From the NCBI GenBank assembly GCA_030686995.1, contig CM060703.1, positions 3,008,501 through 3,072,500 of the forward strand: a stretch of 64,000 nucleotides of DNA, read 5' to 3'. This document shows, in pieces, positions 48,180 to 60,389 of the stretch. Made by a program: the position numbers and the translations under genes. Numbering within the stretch: position 1 is the first letter of the stretch; each line of letters begins with the position of its first letter. The notes under the pieces were generated by a model. That model searched no databases and had not been told where the DNA came from. It saw only the letters and a list, made by a program, of their open reading frames with translations. This stretch comes from Artemisia argyi (lineage: Eukaryota > Streptophyta > Magnoliopsida > Asterales > Asteraceae).

Positions 48180-49100
48180 TTTGAAATTTTTATTAGACGA
48201 TTACTCACGCATAGCAGCATCGATATGTGGTGTTCGCCAAAATTTAATTGTGTCGATCTGGTGTGATATGTGTGCTTCTCTTTTAATCATTTATTTGTGT
48301 AGCGTCGAATAATTTTAGTCTCGAGCTTGCGATTCAATATTTCTCTATTAACTCAAATACCACCAAAAAAATCTAATATTCTTACACTTTCTATCCTAAA
48401 ATATTTTTCAAAAAAGTCAAAAGTGATAGGTGATAGGTTAGAAGAGGATCTCAAGTTAAAGCCGATGTCTACCCTCTCACGGGCAAGTCAAAATTCGTAT
48501 CCGCATGTTGTATACTTGTATAGTTGTATGTGTATAAACATAACGCACATCTAAAATGTGTAGAAATAAAAAAAGGATCTTACAAATGAGATTACTAATG
48601 TGATAGTTTAGAGGCGCACCATAATAAAAATATAAAACTTATCATAACTCTTGGTATAATGTCCGGATCTTAAGACGAGGTGTCAAGGTTTAAGCGTTTA
48701 ATTCGGACAACGTGTACCGATTGTCTATAAATTGAGCCATTTGGTGAGTCGTGCATAAATCATTTTAACTATATAATTATCACAATAGCCATTATTTTAT
48801 TACATTACACAAGATTATCTTGACGTTTTAGCCAATCTACAGAGGAATTGAAACTCTAATTGCATTGTCTATCTTTTATATGCAATTACTATGTCTCTAA
48901 GAAAACTTCTTTATGTGTTACTTTTATCAAACTTCCCACATGGAGTAAAGAGAAGAAGCTTTGCTTACTTTTATATTGTGGTGAACATTGTTTGAGTAAA
49001 ATGAGATTAGTATTATGTTGTTGGTTTCACATATTCGATATCTTATTGGGAAGTATATCTTCTATATGGAATTAGCAAGTCACCTTATCCTTAATTTCCT
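48180..49100 (+). repeat. Dispersed TCCCACAT/TATA repeat, copy 8
   Basis: Family unit closest to copy 1 at 17 kb: TTCCCACATGG at 48933-48943 and TTTTATATTG downstream, preceded by GATTATCTTGACGTTTTAGC and AATTGCATTGTCTATC. Its left part (ATTTATTTGTGTAGCGTCGA) recurs near 62918. Confidence 0.55.
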
Positions 49101-50206
49101 ATTAGCAATTAACATGATGAATGTCATTCTTTTAGTAAATAACATAATGAATAATCTGTCGGAGCTGCATCTCAACGACTACAATAATTAATAGAGTTAA
49201 CTACATTTTTGTTCCTTGTGGTTGTATCTGAATTTCACTTTTGGTCTAATTTTCAAAAAAGTTACGATTTTAGTCAAAAACTTATCGTTTGGTTCCACTT
49301 TTGGTCCAATTTGATAACGACATTAGTTTAGTTAGTTAAGTCTAATTGTAAAGTGGCAATATTAGTCCTTTAACCTAACGGTCATTTGCAATGTTAGTCT
49401 TATTTTTTTATTATTATTTTTTTTGCAACATTAATCTTTTTTTTGAATTTTTTTTTGAATTTTTTTTCGAATTTGTTTTTAATGAATAATCTTTTTCGAA
49501 AATCTTTTTTTCTGATTTTTTTTTTCGATTTTTTTTTCAAATTCTTTTTTGAAATGTTTTTTTTTTTCAAAATTTTTTTTTTGAAAAAGTTTTTTTATAT
49601 AAAAATGTTGTTTGTATATAAAACCATTTTATAAAAAAGTTTTTATATAATTTTTTTTATATAAAGATGCTTTTTTATATAAAACGTTTTTATATAAAAA
49701 TGTTTTTTTTTATAAAAAATGTTTTTTATACACGTTTTTACATACGTTCTTACACACGTTTTTAGAAATGTTTTTAACCGCGTTTTCACACACATTTTTA
49801 CACGCGTTTTCATACTCGTTTTCACACAGTAACAATATATACTTTTTTGCAAATTTCGTTTACTCTTTTTTTGTACGTAAGGATTAGTTTTTGCAATTTA
49901 CAAAAGACGTAAAAGTATTTACTTTTTTTATAACATATATACTTTTTTGCAAATTACGTCAAATTTGAAAAACTTAAAAGGATTAGTCTTTGCAATTTAC
50001 GAAAAACGTAAAAGTATATATTGTTCTAAAATATATGTTCTAAAAAGTTTACTCTTTTTAGAACTTTTATAAGTATGATTCTAAAAACTAATCTTTATAA
50101 AAGTTAATAAATAGTTCTAAAAGTATATATATATTATAAAAAAAAAGTTTTTTTCAATTTTTATTTATAACATAAATTGTTATTGTGTGAAAATGTGTAT
50201 GAAAAC

Positions 50207-50944
50207 TGTTAGAGTTTGACAATCAAAGTACACATATTGCGGAAGCTAGGATCAAGTAATAACACGTATAAAGATTAACTAAAACATAAATAGTAAACGT
50301 ACCCGATGCACTTCAAATTAACCTTAATTCTTGTACAAATAGATCAATGATAAACCCCTTACCGTTTTGTTTATCGATCTCTTGATAATTACTAAAGTAA
50401 GTAATTACCTCGTTCTTGCACACACAAACTACCAACGAATAAAGGTTTGATGCAAGTAAACAAAACCACTTAATTTTTAGCCTTAGAAAAATCGATCCAA
50501 ACCCTAAGGTGGGGAGTGAACCGATCGGCCAAGAAAGAAACACAAGAGAGAAAAGATTTAGGGTTAGTGTGTGTGCACAAAAGATGTGAAACCCTAATCC
50601 TTGGCCTTGTATATATACTAGAGGATATCTTGGTGACCAAGAAAGCATGGGTCGACCCTATGGGTTGGGCTTCGACCGGCCATAGCACCCAAGGGGTGTT
50701 TCTAGATCTTTCTTGACTCCCAAGTTACACTCTAGTCCATATCTTTCGTCCCTAATGATAGTTAATCCATACGGTTAATAACTAACGACCATTTAGTCCA
50801 TTAAGTGTTTATAAATATATATATACGATACATTTAACATATATATTTATTATACATTATTCTTGTTTGTAAAGTGTGCAATCCCGAGGTCTCGGGTTCG
50901 ATACTAGACATTTACTTATTAATATTTATACGTAACTTTTAACA
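50207..50944 (-). repeat. 3' LTR of the copia element, 738 bp
   Basis: TG...CA bounded and nearly identical to the right LTR apart from about six substitutions and the MITE insertion there. Contains GGTCTCGGGTTCGATAC, which resembles a tRNA B-box and T-arm. Confidence 0.92.
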
Positions 50945-50955
50945 GCTCCCACTCG
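50945..50955 (-). other. Polypurine tract
   Basis: Reads GAGTGGGAGC on the minus strand just before the 3' LTR. The 50956-51740 stretch between it and the end of the polyprotein is non-coding. Confidence 0.7.
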
Positions 50956-51740
50956 TATATCTATTAATAGTAAAATGACACTGGTTAGCGTCTTGCAACA
51001 CTCCAATGCCCCTAGTTCAACCTGAGCTAGGTTTCCTGGTAAACCTTTAATGATTCATCATTATTATTATCCTTTCGCCTCTAATACTACATTAATAAAG
51101 ATGTGAGGTTCTTTATTAAATTCAGTTTCTCGTCTCTTTATGATTGAACAAAATTACCAAAACATCTGAACGTATTCCAGATAGACTTTGGGCGTGGCCA
51201 CGCAAACATTTTGTCAACCCTACGAGGGGCCCAGCAGTATTAAACTTCTGAACAAATCAGAAGGAACGAATTCTCTCTTGACTACAAGAATAACCCATGA
51301 ACTTTGCAACATTCTGAAAACAACCCTTATGACTTCCAATTACGGTAAGTAGTAGATTGCTCCACAAAATGCACTACATCCATGACACTTATCTGGTATC
51401 TCAAGTCTGAGGATAACTATTAAATATGATTCTCACAATAAATTTAAATCATATTGTTGGGATAAGTCCAATACTCAATTCATTGAATATCATGTGAAAT
51501 TGGTATGACTACGCATCAATATACTTTCAAGTATATCCTTAACCAATACTCAAAATTGTCTTAGTTTAATGATATTCCCATATCATTAATCGACAACGGA
51601 CTATTTAGAATAATAAATTATTCACGGATCTTAAACATGCAAATATAGGATATATTATTAAGACAATGAATAAATAAACATAACCAATATTTTATTTCAT
51701 TAAAAATTAATAATTGTACATTACATCCTTTATCCAAATA

Positions 51741-54700
51741 CTAATCACAAATGGGCATGAAACTATCAGCTAATTTAAGTCCTATTCCTTCAGCATGCTT
51801 GTAAAGCTTGGTGCCAGGTAAAGGCTTTGTAAATTGATCAACTAAGTTTTCATCTGTGTGAACTTTGAGCATTTCGATTTCACCTATCTCAACTTGTTCT
51901 CTGACATAGTGGTGCTTAATCGGGAAATGTCTGGTGCCTCTCATGATTCCAGGTTCATTGGCAAATGTAATTGCAGCTGAATTGTCACAATACATTTTTA
52001 TAGGTTGCTGAATCTAAGGCATAACCCCAAGCCCTGAAACAAACTTCCTAATCCAAACAGCTTCCATTGCAGCTTCTGAAGCAGCTATATACTCACTTTC
52101 TGTAGCAGACATCGCTAGTACACTCTGCTTTTTGCTCCTCCAATCAACAGCTCCTCCATTAATGACAAAGACACAACCCGTCTGAGACTTCGTATCATCT
52201 TTATCACATTTCCAAGAAGCATCGCAGTAACCTGTTACATCAAGCTCTGCAGATGGAGTACCCCCCATAAACCAAGAACATCTCTTTAGTAGCCCTAAGG
52301 TACTTAAGAATATTCTTAACAGCAATCCAGTGTTTTTCACCTGGGTTCTGCTGATATCGACTAGTTAAATTCTGAGCAAATGCCATATCAGGCCTTGTGC
52401 TTTTCACCGCATACATAATAGATCCCACAGCCGAAGCATAAGGGACTCTCTTCATGCGTTGCACGTCTTCAGGTGTTGAAGCACAAACTTTGTTGCTCAA
52501 GCCATGTTGCTCTTGCATCGGCAAATATCCTTTCTTGGAATTTTGCATACTGAATCTCTTCAATATTTTATCAATGTAAGCACTTTGGCTTAATCCAATT
52601 AATCGCTGAGATCTATCTCTATATATCTTGATTCCCAGAATAAATGCAGCTTCCCCTAAATCTTTCATAGAAAAACAACTTCCAAGATATGCCTTAACCT
52701 TTTGCAAGCTTGGAATGTCGTTCCCCATGATCAATATGTCATCGACATATAATATAAGGAAAATTACATTACTCCCACTAGCTTTCTGATATACACATGG
52801 CTCATCAAGATTTTGAGTGAATCCATACTTCTTAATTTCACTATCAAATCTTTTATTCCATTGTCGTGATGCTTGCTTTAATCCATAAATGGATCTCTTA
52901 AGCTTGCATACACGATCTGGGAATTCTGGACTCACAAACCCCTCAGGCTGCGCCATATAGATGTCTTCATCTAGGCGACCATTTAAGAAGGCGGTTTTGA
53001 CATCCATTTGCCAAATCTCATAGTCATAGTAAGCGACTATGGCTATAAGAATCCTAATTACCCTTATGGCAGCTACAGGAGAAAAGGTCTCCTCATAGTC
53101 AACACCAAAAGTTTGAGTATAGCCTTTAGCTACCAAACGGGCCTTATAGGTGTGTACAATGCCATCCGTATCAGTCTTTTTCTTGAAGAGCCATTTACTT
53201 CCAACTAACTTGGCACCCGGAGGTAGGTCTACTTCTTCCCAGACTTCATTGTCTTTCATGGATTGCATTTCCCCATTCATAGCTCCCTGCCATTTTTCCT
53301 TTTCAGGACTATTCATAGCAGCTTTATAACTTGTAGGTTCATTAAGATCCCCTGTCAAGTTGTCATCACACTCCACATTTAGACATAGTCGTGTAGGAGC
53401 CTTCACAGATCTTGAAGATCTGCGAACGGGAACCACTTCAACTTCTGGTGGAGGACCTAAACTTTCAGGTTCTTCAGGAAGTTGGCTAGTGTTTTCAGAA
53501 GGTGTTACATCTTCATGATCGTCTTCCAGATCATATACTCTCCCACTGAATTCTTGAGATATGAGCTCCTTTTCTAAGAAGTCTCCATACCTTGCAACAA
53601 AAACTTTGTTTTCAGCTGGGTAATAAAAGTAGTAACCCATAGTTTCCTTAGGGTAACCCACGAAGTTGCATTTTGCAGATCTTTGTTGGAGTTTGTCTGC
53701 TGAGTCACGTTTAACATACGCCTCACAACCCCAGACTTTTAGATAAGACAAGTTAGGAGCTTTTCCAGTCCATACCTCATATGGAGTCTTATCAACCTTC
53801 TTTGTTGGAACCATATTTAAAATGCGAACTGCAGATTCCATGGCATAATCCTAAAACGAGTAGGGAAGAGTTGTTAGATTAAACATAGTTCGTATCATGT
53901 CTTGCAATGTACGATTCCTTCTTTCAGATACACCATTTTGTTGTGGAGTATATGGAGAAGTAAGGTGCTGGACAATTCCCTCCTTTGCTAAGTAATCTAT
54001 AAACTCTTGACTCAGGTATTCACCACCTCTATCGGATCGAAGAGCTTTAATCTTCTTTCCAAGTTGCAACTCTGCTTCTGCTTTAAACACTTTGAATGTT
54101 TCAAACACCTCATGTTTATGTTTAAGTAAATAAACATAACCATAACGGCTGTAGTCATCCGTAAATGTTAAGAAGTAGCTAGCACCTCTCCTTGACACAT
54201 GTCTAAGTGGTCCACACACATCTGTGTGAATAAGACCAAGTAGATCATTCGCCCTTTCAATCCTATTTTTAAAGGGTTTCTTAGTCATCTTCTCAGCAAT
54301 GCAAGATTCGCATTTATCAAATGATTCATCATTGATCTTTTCTAAAAGCCCATCATGTTGCAGCTTTTTCATGCGATCTTTGCCAATGTGAGCAAGTCGA
54401 CAATGCCAAAGATAAGATGAATCCAAACCTTTCTTGATTCTCTTATTGTTGATGCTATACATTGAATTATTTTTAACAAAAGCATTATCATTATCATTCA
54501 TATCAATTTCAAAGACATCATTCACAGCAATAGCATTAAAATAAAAAACACCATTTAAAGAAACCAAAATTCCATTGCTAGAAATAGTATGCTCAAAACC
54601 AAGGTTCAACAAACATGAAAATGAAATTACACCTCTAACAATTGACGGTGCATAATGACAATTATTTAAAGATAGTACTAAGCCCGAAGGCAACACTAAA

Positions 54701-55833
54701 TCATAAACTCCTATAGCTTCAACTCCTGCATGCGCTCCGTTACCAACGTGCAAGAATTGTTGTCCATAGGCCAGCTTTCTCTCAACTCTAAACCCCTGCA
54801 AGGTATTGCAAATATGAATGCCACATCCCGTATCATGTACCCATGAATTCAATTTAGGAGTAAGAGTGAATAATTCAATCATAAAGAACGCACCTGATGA
54901 GCTGGGGTTACCAGCTTCATTCCCCTGCTTCTTGAGTCGCAAGTCATGAATATAGAGAGGGCAATTGCGCTTCTAATGGCCCTTTTCATGACAATGGTGA
55001 CATGCCTGATCCTTCTTGTTTGGTGGATTCACCTTTTTCTGCTTAGGCTGATGTTGCTTCATCTTGGGTTCTGGTTGATAGGCCATGACCTGCTTGCCTT
55101 TGTTAACCTTCCCTTTGCCTTTGTTCACATGCGATTTCTTCTGGATTCTCCCACCATGAATAGCCAACACTTGCGGGGTAGGAGCCTTGACCTTGGCTGG
55201 TAGACTTTTCTCATACTCAACAAGCAATGCGAGTAATTCAGATACTGTCTTCCCCGAGCAGTGCATGTTAAAATTCTGCACAAAACCAGCAAAGTCCTTG
55301 TTAAGGGACCTGTTGATCAAGTGCACTTGCACATTGTCAGGGTAACCAAATCCAATTCTATGAAGCTGATCAAAAGATTCCTTCATCTCAGTCACATAAT
55401 CTTCAACTGGTTTACCATCACCATGCTTGCAGTTATGTAGCTTGTCCAATTCATCATCCAATTCAACTGCAGGTGGTTTCTCATAAGATTGCCTTAGAAC
55501 ATCAAACATATCTTTTGGGAAAAAGTACTCAAACTTCTTTTGTAACTGAGCACTCATGCTAGTGAGCATTAAACAAGCAACCTCATTAAACTTAGCATGT
55601 TCCACCCTCCATGCCGCCTTAACTGCTTCTGGTTCAGTAGCAGCAGGCTAAGCTGGGCATTCTTCGGTCAAATAGTCCATCTTACCGGTCGACCTCAAGA
55701 CAATTCTAAGTGAGCAGTACCAATCATTAAAATTCTTTCCAGTCAGTTTCTCTCTCTCAAGATGACTCTTGAAAGCAGAAATCACAGATGGGGTATCGGG
55801 TTGAGCCATATCTATAGATAAAAGTTCAAACAT
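51741..55833 (-). pseudogene. Degenerate copia Gag-Pol reading frame
   Basis: Gag starts at 55833 and ends in a zinc knuckle (CHHCHEKGH) at 54976. Protease has the DTG triad near 54820. Integrase has GAG-pre HCRLAHIGKDRM, CESCIAEKM and DDE residues (HTDVCGPL, TDDYSRYGY, SPYTPQQNGVSERRNR). Reverse transcriptase has YVDDILIMG, and RNase H follows to 51741. Breaks: in-frame TAG at 55648, 54973, 53851 and 52014, and a 1-nt insertion in a G-run near 52260. The stops at 54973 and 53851 replace Trp codons. Between breaks the frame is well preserved, which fits recent decay. Confidence 0.9.
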
Positions 55834-57427
55834 TAGTATTTTCGATAATAAATATCTTCAAGAAAATAAAATACCCAAAGTTATATTCATATAACCACCA
55901 AAATTTTCTTGAAAACCTAGGATCTAACTTTACATAGTTCCACCACATCAGTTGATCTGCTAGTGGTGGAAGTACAAAAGATAGTAATCTGTCGAACAAT
56001 AATTGGCAAACAAGATTTCCAATTCCTAGATCATCATGGGAATTACATCAAATTGATTCATCAATTTGCCTTGTAAGCATGTTTCATCCCATCTCATGCC
56101 TTAAGTTCTAGGTCTCACGCACAACTTAATTAAGTCGTCTACCTTAGAAACTGTAAAATTACAATTATGGTCTCACGCGTTAAAAGAATTTTACCTTGTT
56201 ATAGTAATTTAGCCTAGGTCTCACGTTTACTAAATTAAAATTCCAAGTGTTTCTTATAGATAGATGGTATGTAACTTAAATTATAAGGGTATTTATTTTT
56301 GATGTGTAAATCAAAATATGTATAAAGATGCATGCACTCATCTTTATAGCATAATTTTTCAAAACCTTTTTATTACCAATTCGTGAAATTAATACACAAA
56401 GTTTTACTTGAGGTTTAACAAACCCTAAGATGACTTTCTACAATTATGATTTTAAAAGTAATTCATTTAAGACATATTCAAGCTTGTGATAACCAAGGCA
56501 GACTCTAAGGCTCTTTTCTAAGCCTTCAAATCACGGTTATGAATATCGTCTTAAAGGACTTAATTTTAAAAGCATATTTGTACAAAACATCAATCAAGCA
56601 AAAGTTTATGGATTCAATCTCAAAATCATGTAATAAAGTATGAATTTTGCTAGTCTCGCCTGGGAGCTGATTACCGTGCGAATCGGACCACTATCGGCAC
56701 TTAAGACCTTGCAAGATTCTTACTTTATCACTTTAGTTTCACCGTTATTAGTCTATATTATTTTCTTTTATGAAAATCACCCTTTTTATTGCTTACATCA
56801 AGTCAAACAATTAAGAAAACAATAAAAACAAGTAATTTAAAGAAAAATAAACAACTAATAATAAAACGTGAAACAATTAGCCACATGCAAACCATATTAA
56901 AAAGATCCTAATAAAATCAATTCTAGGTATAATAACGCATGTAATCAATTAAGGCCTTCTCCTCTTAGTGGAGGAGAGCCACATGCATTGACGTATCAAT
57001 TGCGTAGGCCAAAATCAATATACACACCACATAGCATATAAATTGATTTTAATATATATATATATCAATTGGAGTCTTCCCCAATTATAGATCTATTTAA
57101 AACATGTGACAAATAAATAAACAAGCAAGATCCATGACTAACATGCATGTTTCGTCACGGATTAACCTAACAATTAGCACTAGGTCACAAGTACGTTCAC
57201 AAAAACCGGTTTAGACCTAGGGTTTCTATATGATTACAATTTAATCAAGAAAACCACAAACCCTAATTAGGGTTTTATAAGTGGAAATCGACCCCCCCTT
57301 AAAATTAGGGTTAGGGTTATAAATTTTATAAAAAAAAAAATTTAAAGAAAACCCTAGAAAAAAACATGTATCTAAAACAATTAAAGATCCGATTTTTATT
57401 ACGTTTTAGTAATCAATTACATGTTAA

Positions 57428-57444
57428 CCTGGCTCTGATACCAC
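57428..57444 (-). other. Primer-binding site (initiator tRNA-Met type)
   Basis: Adjacent to the 5' LTR; reads TGGTATCAGAGCCAGG on the minus strand, the usual Ty1/copia primer site. Confidence 0.9.
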
Positions 57445-58441
57445 TGTTAGAGTTTGACAATCAAAGTACACATATTGCGGAAGCTAGGATCAAGTAATAA
57501 CACGTATAAAGATTAACTAAAACATAAATAGTAAACGTACCCGATGCACTTCAAATTAACCTTGATTCTTGTACAAATAGATCAATGATAAACCCCTTAC
57601 CGTTTTGTTTAGCGATCTCTTGATAATTACTAAAGTAAGTAATTACCTCGTTCTTGTACACACAAACTACCAACGAATAAAGGTTTGATGCAAGTAAACA
57701 AAACCACTTAATTTTTAGCCTTAGAAAAATCGATCCAAACCCTAAGGTGGGGAGTGAACCGATCGGCCAAGAAAGAAACACAAGAGAGAAAAGATTTAGG
57801 GTTAGTGTGTGTGCACAAAAGATGTGAAACCCTAATCCTTGGCCTTGTATATATACTAGAGGAGATCTTGGTGACCAAGAAAGCATGGGTCGACCCTATG
57901 GGTTGGGCTTCGACCGGCCATAGCACCCAAGGGGTGTTTCTAGATCTTTCTTGACTCCCAAGTTACACTCTAGTCCATATCTTTCATCCCTAATGATAGT
58001 TAATCCATACGGTTAATAACTAACGACCATTTAGTCCATTAAGTGTTTATAAATATATATATACGATACATTTAACATATACTCCCTCCGTCCCATAATT
58101 ATAGTCCACTGTTGACTTTTGAAGTCTTTAGTTTTCAACTTTGACCATAAATATTTTAATTTGTGTTATATATTACTTGATGCAAAATATATGAATGGAT
58201 TGAGTTTTAAATGTATTTTTCATTCGTATAATTTTTATCAAGTATTATATAACACAAATAAAAATATATAAGGTCAAAGTTACAAAACGAAGACTTAAAA
58301 AGTCAACAGTGGACTATAATTATGGGACAGAGGTAGTATATATTTATTATACATTATTCTTGTTTGTAAAGTGTGCAATCCCGAGGTCTCGGGTTCGATA
58401 CTATACATTTACTTATTAATATTTATACGTAACTTTTAACA
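57445..58441 (-). repeat. 5' LTR of the copia element, with MITE insertion
   Basis: Same ends as the left LTR; 997 bp because of the inserted Stowaway-like element at 58082-58336. Confidence 0.92.
58082..58336. mobile_element. Stowaway-like MITE, about 255 bp, inside the copia LTR
   Basis: Begins CTCCCTCCGTCCCATAATTA and ends with the near-complement GGGACAGAGGTAG, flanked by TA. The left LTR shows the empty site. Long internal complementarity (GTCCACTGTTGAC/GTCAACAGTGGAC). Confidence 0.88.
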
Positions 58442-59154
58442 AAAACGCATGTAAAAACGTGTGTAAGAACGTGTAAAAAATATTTTTTTATAAAAAAACA
58501 TTTTTATATAAAAAAACATTTTTATATAAAAACGTTTTATATAAAAAAAACATCTTTGTATAAAAAAAACATTTTTATATAAAAACTTTTTTATAAAATG
58601 GTTTTATCTAAAAAAAAACATTTTTATATAAAAAACATTTTTGAAAAAAAGAATTGGAAAAAAAATTGAAAAGAAAATTCGGAAAAAAAGTTTTTCGAAA
58701 AAAATTATTCAATAAAAACAGATTCGAAAAAATTTGAAAAAAAAACAGGACTAATGTTGAAAAAAAGGATTAATGTTGCAAAAAAAAATAAAAAAAATAA
58801 ATAAAAAATAAAAAAAACTAACGTTGCAAATGACTGTTAAGTTAAAGGACTAATATTGCCACTTTACAATTAGACTTAACTAACTGAACTAACGTCGTTA
58901 TCAAATTGGACCAAAAGTGGACTAAGTTATGCAAGTTTATAGAGCACACTGCAAACACTGTACAACTAAGTTATGCACAAAACAGAGTGTCCCAATCAAA
59001 ACTTTGAGTGTCCAAATCAATTCCTTTTTAAAAATAACACTTCTATGGACACTAAATAACCTTGTTTGAGATGGCATTAAATGTCTAATAGCCTCAAAAG
59101 AAAAAAAATGGTAATCTCTTTGTGGCTACGGGGTTCACCTGCGCTAGCTCCAGA

Positions 59155-59345
59155 CTATTAAAAAAGATAGTTATGTTGGGATTAGTCGGCCCGCAATGTC
59201 AAGTTTGAAACCTAGGTAACAAAAAAAAAAGGCAAATATAATTACAATAACGTGTGACCCTGTTGGGATTAGTCGGCTCGCAATGTCAAGTTTGAAACCT
59301 AGGTAACAAAAAAAAGGCAAATATAATTACAATAACGTGTGGCCG
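59155..59345. repeat. Tandem duplication, unit about 80 bp
   Basis: GTTGGGATTAGTCGGC, CGCAATGTCAAGTTTGAAAC, an A-run and CAATAACGTGTG occur twice in order, with one substitution and a shorter A-run. The A-rich tail suggests a retroposon 3' end, but no promoter boxes were identified. Confidence 0.7.
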
Positions 59346-59639
59346 ACTATGAAAAAAATATCAATTTTTGTAATCAACTTATTCATCTTTTTGCATAGTT
59401 TACAATTTTGACTGTTTATATAAAAGTTGATGGGGATACTGTTTATGTTTAGTGGGTATATGATATTCATATTAGATGATAAATATGGCTCAAGCCCGGT
59501 GTGGGGTTAAGGTCCATTAGAGTTGTAATCTATAAATATCGATCAATAATAAAGTTACATAATAATAAAGTTACATCTACGGGGTTTAATGTTCTAACAA
59601 TTCATGGGTGGGTTATCTTAATACAAGCTGTTGACTAAT

Positions 59640-60389
59640 ATAATGGTTTAATGTGTAAACGTATTCAAACATAACACTTGTGGAAGATCAAGTATGTTTA
59701 GAAACCAAATATCTATTTCCAACAAACTGATCTAGCTTGGCCACATTGATAGTGAATGATGAACTCCAATTACATTGTCACTAAATAACCGAAATTGAGT
59801 TTGGTATCAATTATCTCAAGCTTGATAAGAAAAGAAAATCGATGTGCGATAAAAAGATAAATAAGATTTGATTATTTCAACAAAAGTGTTATGTCTCAAG
59901 AACAACGTTTTTATGGGGTTACCTTTGTTGAACTAGTTTTAAGTTTTTAATCCCACATGGGTGTAAAGAAAAGAAGTTTAGCGTTCTTATATGATGGGGT
60001 AAACATGCTCAACTAGGTTGAGATCAGTATTATGTTGTTGGAAACTTGCATTTCATCGAAATATTCCAATTTCTTTTTTCAATACACCGGATGTTCTTGA
60101 CATCATACAAAAACCATGGAGGATATGCAATTCCAATTGCATTGTCACTAAATAACCATACATGAGTTTGATATCAATTTTCAGCTTGATAAAAAAGAAA
60201 ATCTGCAAAGAAGATAAATAATAATATTTTATTACGTCAACAAAAGGTGTTATAACATATGTCATTAGAAAAACTTCTTATACGGGGTTACGAAACTTGT
60301 TTGAAGTTCTCGTCCCACATTGGTAAGGAGAAGAAATTTTGCTTACTTATATATACGGTGTTTGATATAGCTTAAATAGATTTGGATTA
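59640..60389 (+). repeat. Dispersed TCCCACAT/TATA repeat, copies 9 and 10
   Basis: Two successive units, with ATCCCACATGG at 59950-59960 and GTCCCACATTG at 60312-60322, each followed about 25 bp later by TTATAT words. The second unit is split by the solo LTR; its continuation (GTCTTATTTTGTTGGTTTC) resumes at 61827. Confidence 0.6.

Larger units (their letters stand above)
50207..58441 (-). mobile_element. Ty1/copia retrotransposon (Tnt1-like), 8.2 kb
   Basis: Two LTRs (TGTTA...TAACA), 5-bp target duplication AAAAC (50202-50206, 58442-58446), a tRNA-iMet primer site and a purine tract are all present. Coding order on the minus strand is gag, protease, integrase, reverse transcriptase, RNase H, the copia order. 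The frame carries nonsense codons and a frameshift, so the copy is not autonomous. The leader between primer site and gag is long, about 1.6 kb (55834-57427), and I see no gene in it. Confidence 0.93.
49296..58920. repeat. Foldback element interrupted by a Ty1/copia insertion
   Basis: The left arm (49296 to about 49870) and the right arm (about 58447-58920) are imperfect complements: CCACTTTTGGTCCAATTTGA, GTCTAATTGTAAAGTGGCAA and a long run of TTTTTATATAAAA words. With the copia element and one target copy removed, the arms lie in one element of roughly 1.4 kb. The centre (49871-50206) is AT-rich and non-coding. Frames at 49443-49852 are low complexity. Confidence 0.65.

Noticed and set aside
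49443..49852. Phe-rich and Lys/Thr-rich frames in T/A runs
   Set aside because: Low-complexity sequence in the foldback arms.
50313..50716. Frames of 66-111 codons, repeated at 57551-57954
   Set aside because: They lie in the copia LTRs and appear twice only because the LTRs are copies.
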